Of a stretch of 64,000 nucleotides of DNA, positions 62,473 to 64,000 are shown piece after piece. Position 1 is the stretch's first letter. Every line of letters begins with the position of its first letter. The stretch is from Rhodococcus erythropolis NBRC 15567 (GTDB lineage Bacteria; Actinomycetota; Actinomycetes; Mycobacteriales; Mycobacteriaceae): the NCBI RefSeq assembly GCF_001552595.1, contig NZ_BCRM01000026.1, positions 1 through 64,000 on the forward strand, written 5' to 3'. The notes under the pieces are model-generated. The model was given only the letters and a program-made list of their open reading frames with translations. It ran no database searches and was not told where the DNA came from. A program made the position numbers and the translations under genes.

Positions 62473-64000
62473 TCAGTAGCCCTCCGGCAGAGCGGTGAGC
62501 ATGTCGCGGGTGACTGCGACGGCGTTGTCCGAACTTCCGCCCCGCACAACCAGAGTGGCGAAGGCCAGGTTGCCGCGATAGCCGACGAACCACGCATGCG
62601 ATCCCCCGTCGACCTCGGCTTCACCGGTCTTGCCGTACACCTCACCCTGATCTTCGACGCGTTCTGCAGTACCGCTCGTGACCACGAGTCGCATCATGCC
62701 GCGCAGACCGTCGACCATGGCCGGCGTGATCGCCGGGCGCTCACCGTCGATGGTGGTTTCGCGCCCCGAAATAAGTTGCGGCACCGGAGTCGAACCGTTC
62801 GCGACCGTCGCAGCTGCCATCGCCATTCCGAACGGACTGACCACGACCTTGCCCTGACCGAACCCGTCTTCCGTCCGCTGGACCAGGTCCGACGCCGGCG
62901 GCACCGAACCGGAATCGATCGGCAATCCCACCACGTTGTAGTCCTGGCCGATGCCGAACTGCGCTGCGGCAGTGGTCAACGTGTCTGCCTGCATCTCGCT
63001 GGCCAACTTGGCGAAGGACGTGTTGCACGAACGCGCGAAGGCCGTTGCCATCGGCACCGTGCCGAGTGCGAACTCGTTGTAGTTGGGCACGCTGCGCTCG
63101 CCGATCTCGATTCGGCCCGGGCATGGCACCATCGTGTCGGGGGTCGCCTGACCGGTCGAAATTGCCGCACCTGCCGTGATGATCTTGAAGGTCGAACCAG
63201 GCGGGTACTGACCCATCGTCGCGACCGGCCCGTCGCGGTCAGCTGCCTTGTTCTGCGCGACGGCCAGGATCGCGCCACTCGACGGTTCGATCACCACCAT
63301 CATCGCCTGATCCTTGTTCACGTTCACCGCGCGCTGAGCAGCGATCTGGATGTTGCGGTCCAGACTGATACTGAACGACGGAACCGGTTGTGGCGCAGTC
63401 TCGGTCAACACGTCGGTGTCGACGCCGTTCTGGTTGACCGTGACGACACTCCAGCCGGCTTTGCCGTCGACCTCGTCGATGATCGTCTTCTTGATCTGCC
63501 CGAGAAGGTCAGGCGCGAACTCCGGGTCGGTCGACACGAGATCCGATTCGTCCGATACCGATACTCCCGATATCGCACCCAACTGCGCCGAAACTTGGTC
63601 GTAGTCATCACTGCGCAGCCGCGTCACCAGATAGTCACCCTTGACGGCCGTCGAGGATTCGGCGATCGACTGACCGGTCAGCGACGCATCGAACCGCCCG
63701 AGAACACTTGCGAGACTGTTCGCGGAACCTATGATGTCGTTGCTCTTGGAGCGATCGAACTTCACTCGGTAGACGATTCCCGGCACCAGGACGTCGGTCC
63801 CCGAATGCTCGTTGACCCGCGCTCGCGGCGCCGCGGTTGCCCGCAACGACATCGTCTGCTTGTCACCGAGGCGCGGATGAACGTCCGTCGAACTCCAACG
63901 GACGGACCAGTCGCCGTCCTTGCGTCCCATCTGCAGCTCGCCGTCGTACGTCCAGACGCGGTCTTTCGGCAGGTGCCACTCGTAGGTGTAGCCGACCGTC
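62473..64000 (-). CDS. penicillin-binding protein with MecA_N (NTF2-like) domain, 5' truncated by window end
   Basis: The frame is open from the stop at 62473 to the window edge, at least 508 codons, so the start is missing. The visible N-terminal part (WHLPKDRVWTYDGELQ, before an internal Met at 63930) is in the MecA_N/NTF2-like domain. The transpeptidase domain shows PPGSTFK (SxxK Ser), SCN (ARSCNTSFAK) and KTGEAE. It cross-links peptidoglycan and is a class B PBP similar to the penicillin-binding lipoprotein Rv2864c of M. tuberculosis, from memory. No lipobox can be judged in this truncated copy. Confidence 0.9.
   Translation of the reverse strand, partial: TVGYTYEWHLPKDRVWTYDGELQMGRKDGDWSVRWSSTDVHPRLGDKQTMSLRATAAPRARVNEHSGTDVLVPGIVYRVKFDRSKSNDIIGSANSLASVLGRFDASLTGQSIAESSTAVKGDYLVTRLRSDDYDQVSAQLGAISGVSVSDESDLVSTDPEFAPDLLGQIKKTIIDEVDGKAGWSVVTVNQNGVDTDVLTETAPQPVPSFSISLDRNIQIAAQRAVNVNKDQAMMVVIEPSSGAILAVAQNKAADRDGPVATMGQYPPGSTFKIITAGAAISTGQATPDTMVPCPGRIEIGERSVPNYNEFALGTVPMATAFARSCNTSFAKLASEMQADTLTTAAAQFGIGQDYNVVGLPIDSGSVPPASDLVQRTEDGFGQGKVVVSPFGMAMAAATVANGSTPVPQLISGRETTIDGERPAITPAMVDGLRGMMRLVVTSGTAERVEDQGEVYGKTGEAEVDGGSHAWFVGYRGNLAFATLVVRGGSSDNAVAVTRDMLTALPEGY

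Noticed and set aside
1-64000. CRISPR arrays, tRNA or rRNA genes, insertion sequences, phage genes
   Set aside because: No regularly spaced repeats, no transposase or integrase motifs and no tRNA-like cloverleaf were seen in the short intergenic gaps; the only tandem repeats are the 18-bp and 16-bp ones listed.

Overview
The window looks like a chromosomal segment of a mycolic-acid actinomycete, most likely a Rhodococcus of the R. erythropolis type. This is an inference from several things: high GC throughout, frequent GTG starts, a mycothione reductase (mycothiol is actinobacterial), an actinobacterial B12 operon, an F420/PPOX-type protein, a GAF-ANTAR regulator, DtxR/IdeR-like boxes, and a gene order that I recall from the Mycobacterium tuberculosis proS-efpA-cysG-cobB-cobO-chelatase-GNAT-mqo-hydrolase-mtr block. 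I see no insertion sequence, prophage, CRISPR array, tRNA or rRNA, and no gene-free stretch above 300 bases.

0-18 kb (core). Minus strand: rhomboid-like protease, O-methyltransferase, proS. Next come yaaA (+), selO and a CBS-pair protein (-). A minus-strand B12 operon runs from 13.2 to 6.1 kb: fused ChlI/ChlD-type chelatase, cobO, cobB, a CbiG/CobE-like protein, cysG and an EfpA-like exporter. It is headed by a clear cobalamin riboswitch (about 13215-13355). Upstream lie a GNAT gene with an intrinsic terminator and mqo. On the plus strand an alpha/beta hydrolase overlaps mtr (mycothione reductase), followed by a bidirectional terminator.

18-29 kb. This part holds a hydrolase-fold protein without its nucleophile, two TetR-controlled lipid/CoA-type units (a DUF7065-like protein with an APH-type phosphotransferase; a crotonase), PPOX, PhzF, a DUF6069 membrane protein, an ECF sigma factor with a GAF-ANTAR protein, and cobQ with map.

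29-62 kb (accessory region, apparently placed between map and a penicillin-binding protein gene that are near each other in M. tuberculosis). It contains: a transglutaminase-like protein; a paired SMR transporter; an iron-linked AraC regulator plus siderophore-binding lipoprotein; a stress-type block (DUF7144, membrane proteins, SHOCT, three-helix-bundle protein, PPK2, an atypical P-type ATPase, SulP); an AsnC-DUF3100-M20 peptidase-serine dehydratase unit with a 16-bp tandem repeat; a serine beta-lactamase-like lipoprotein; a 35-codon membrane peptide; a TetR/TetX-like monooxygenase pair with tandem operators; an SDR; and a complete aminophosphonate cluster (GntR, FAD oxidase, PhnX-like phosphonatase, four-gene ABC importer) that lacks the usual transaminase PhnW. 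An acyl-CoA synthetase with a divergent LuxR regulator follows, and the window ends inside the penicillin-binding protein gene.

The most interesting items are the PhnW-less aminophosphonate cluster with palindromic GntR sites, the DUF3100/M20/SdaA unit with its intergenic tandem repeat, the P-type ATPase that lacks the usual ion-site residues, and the TetX-like cassette.
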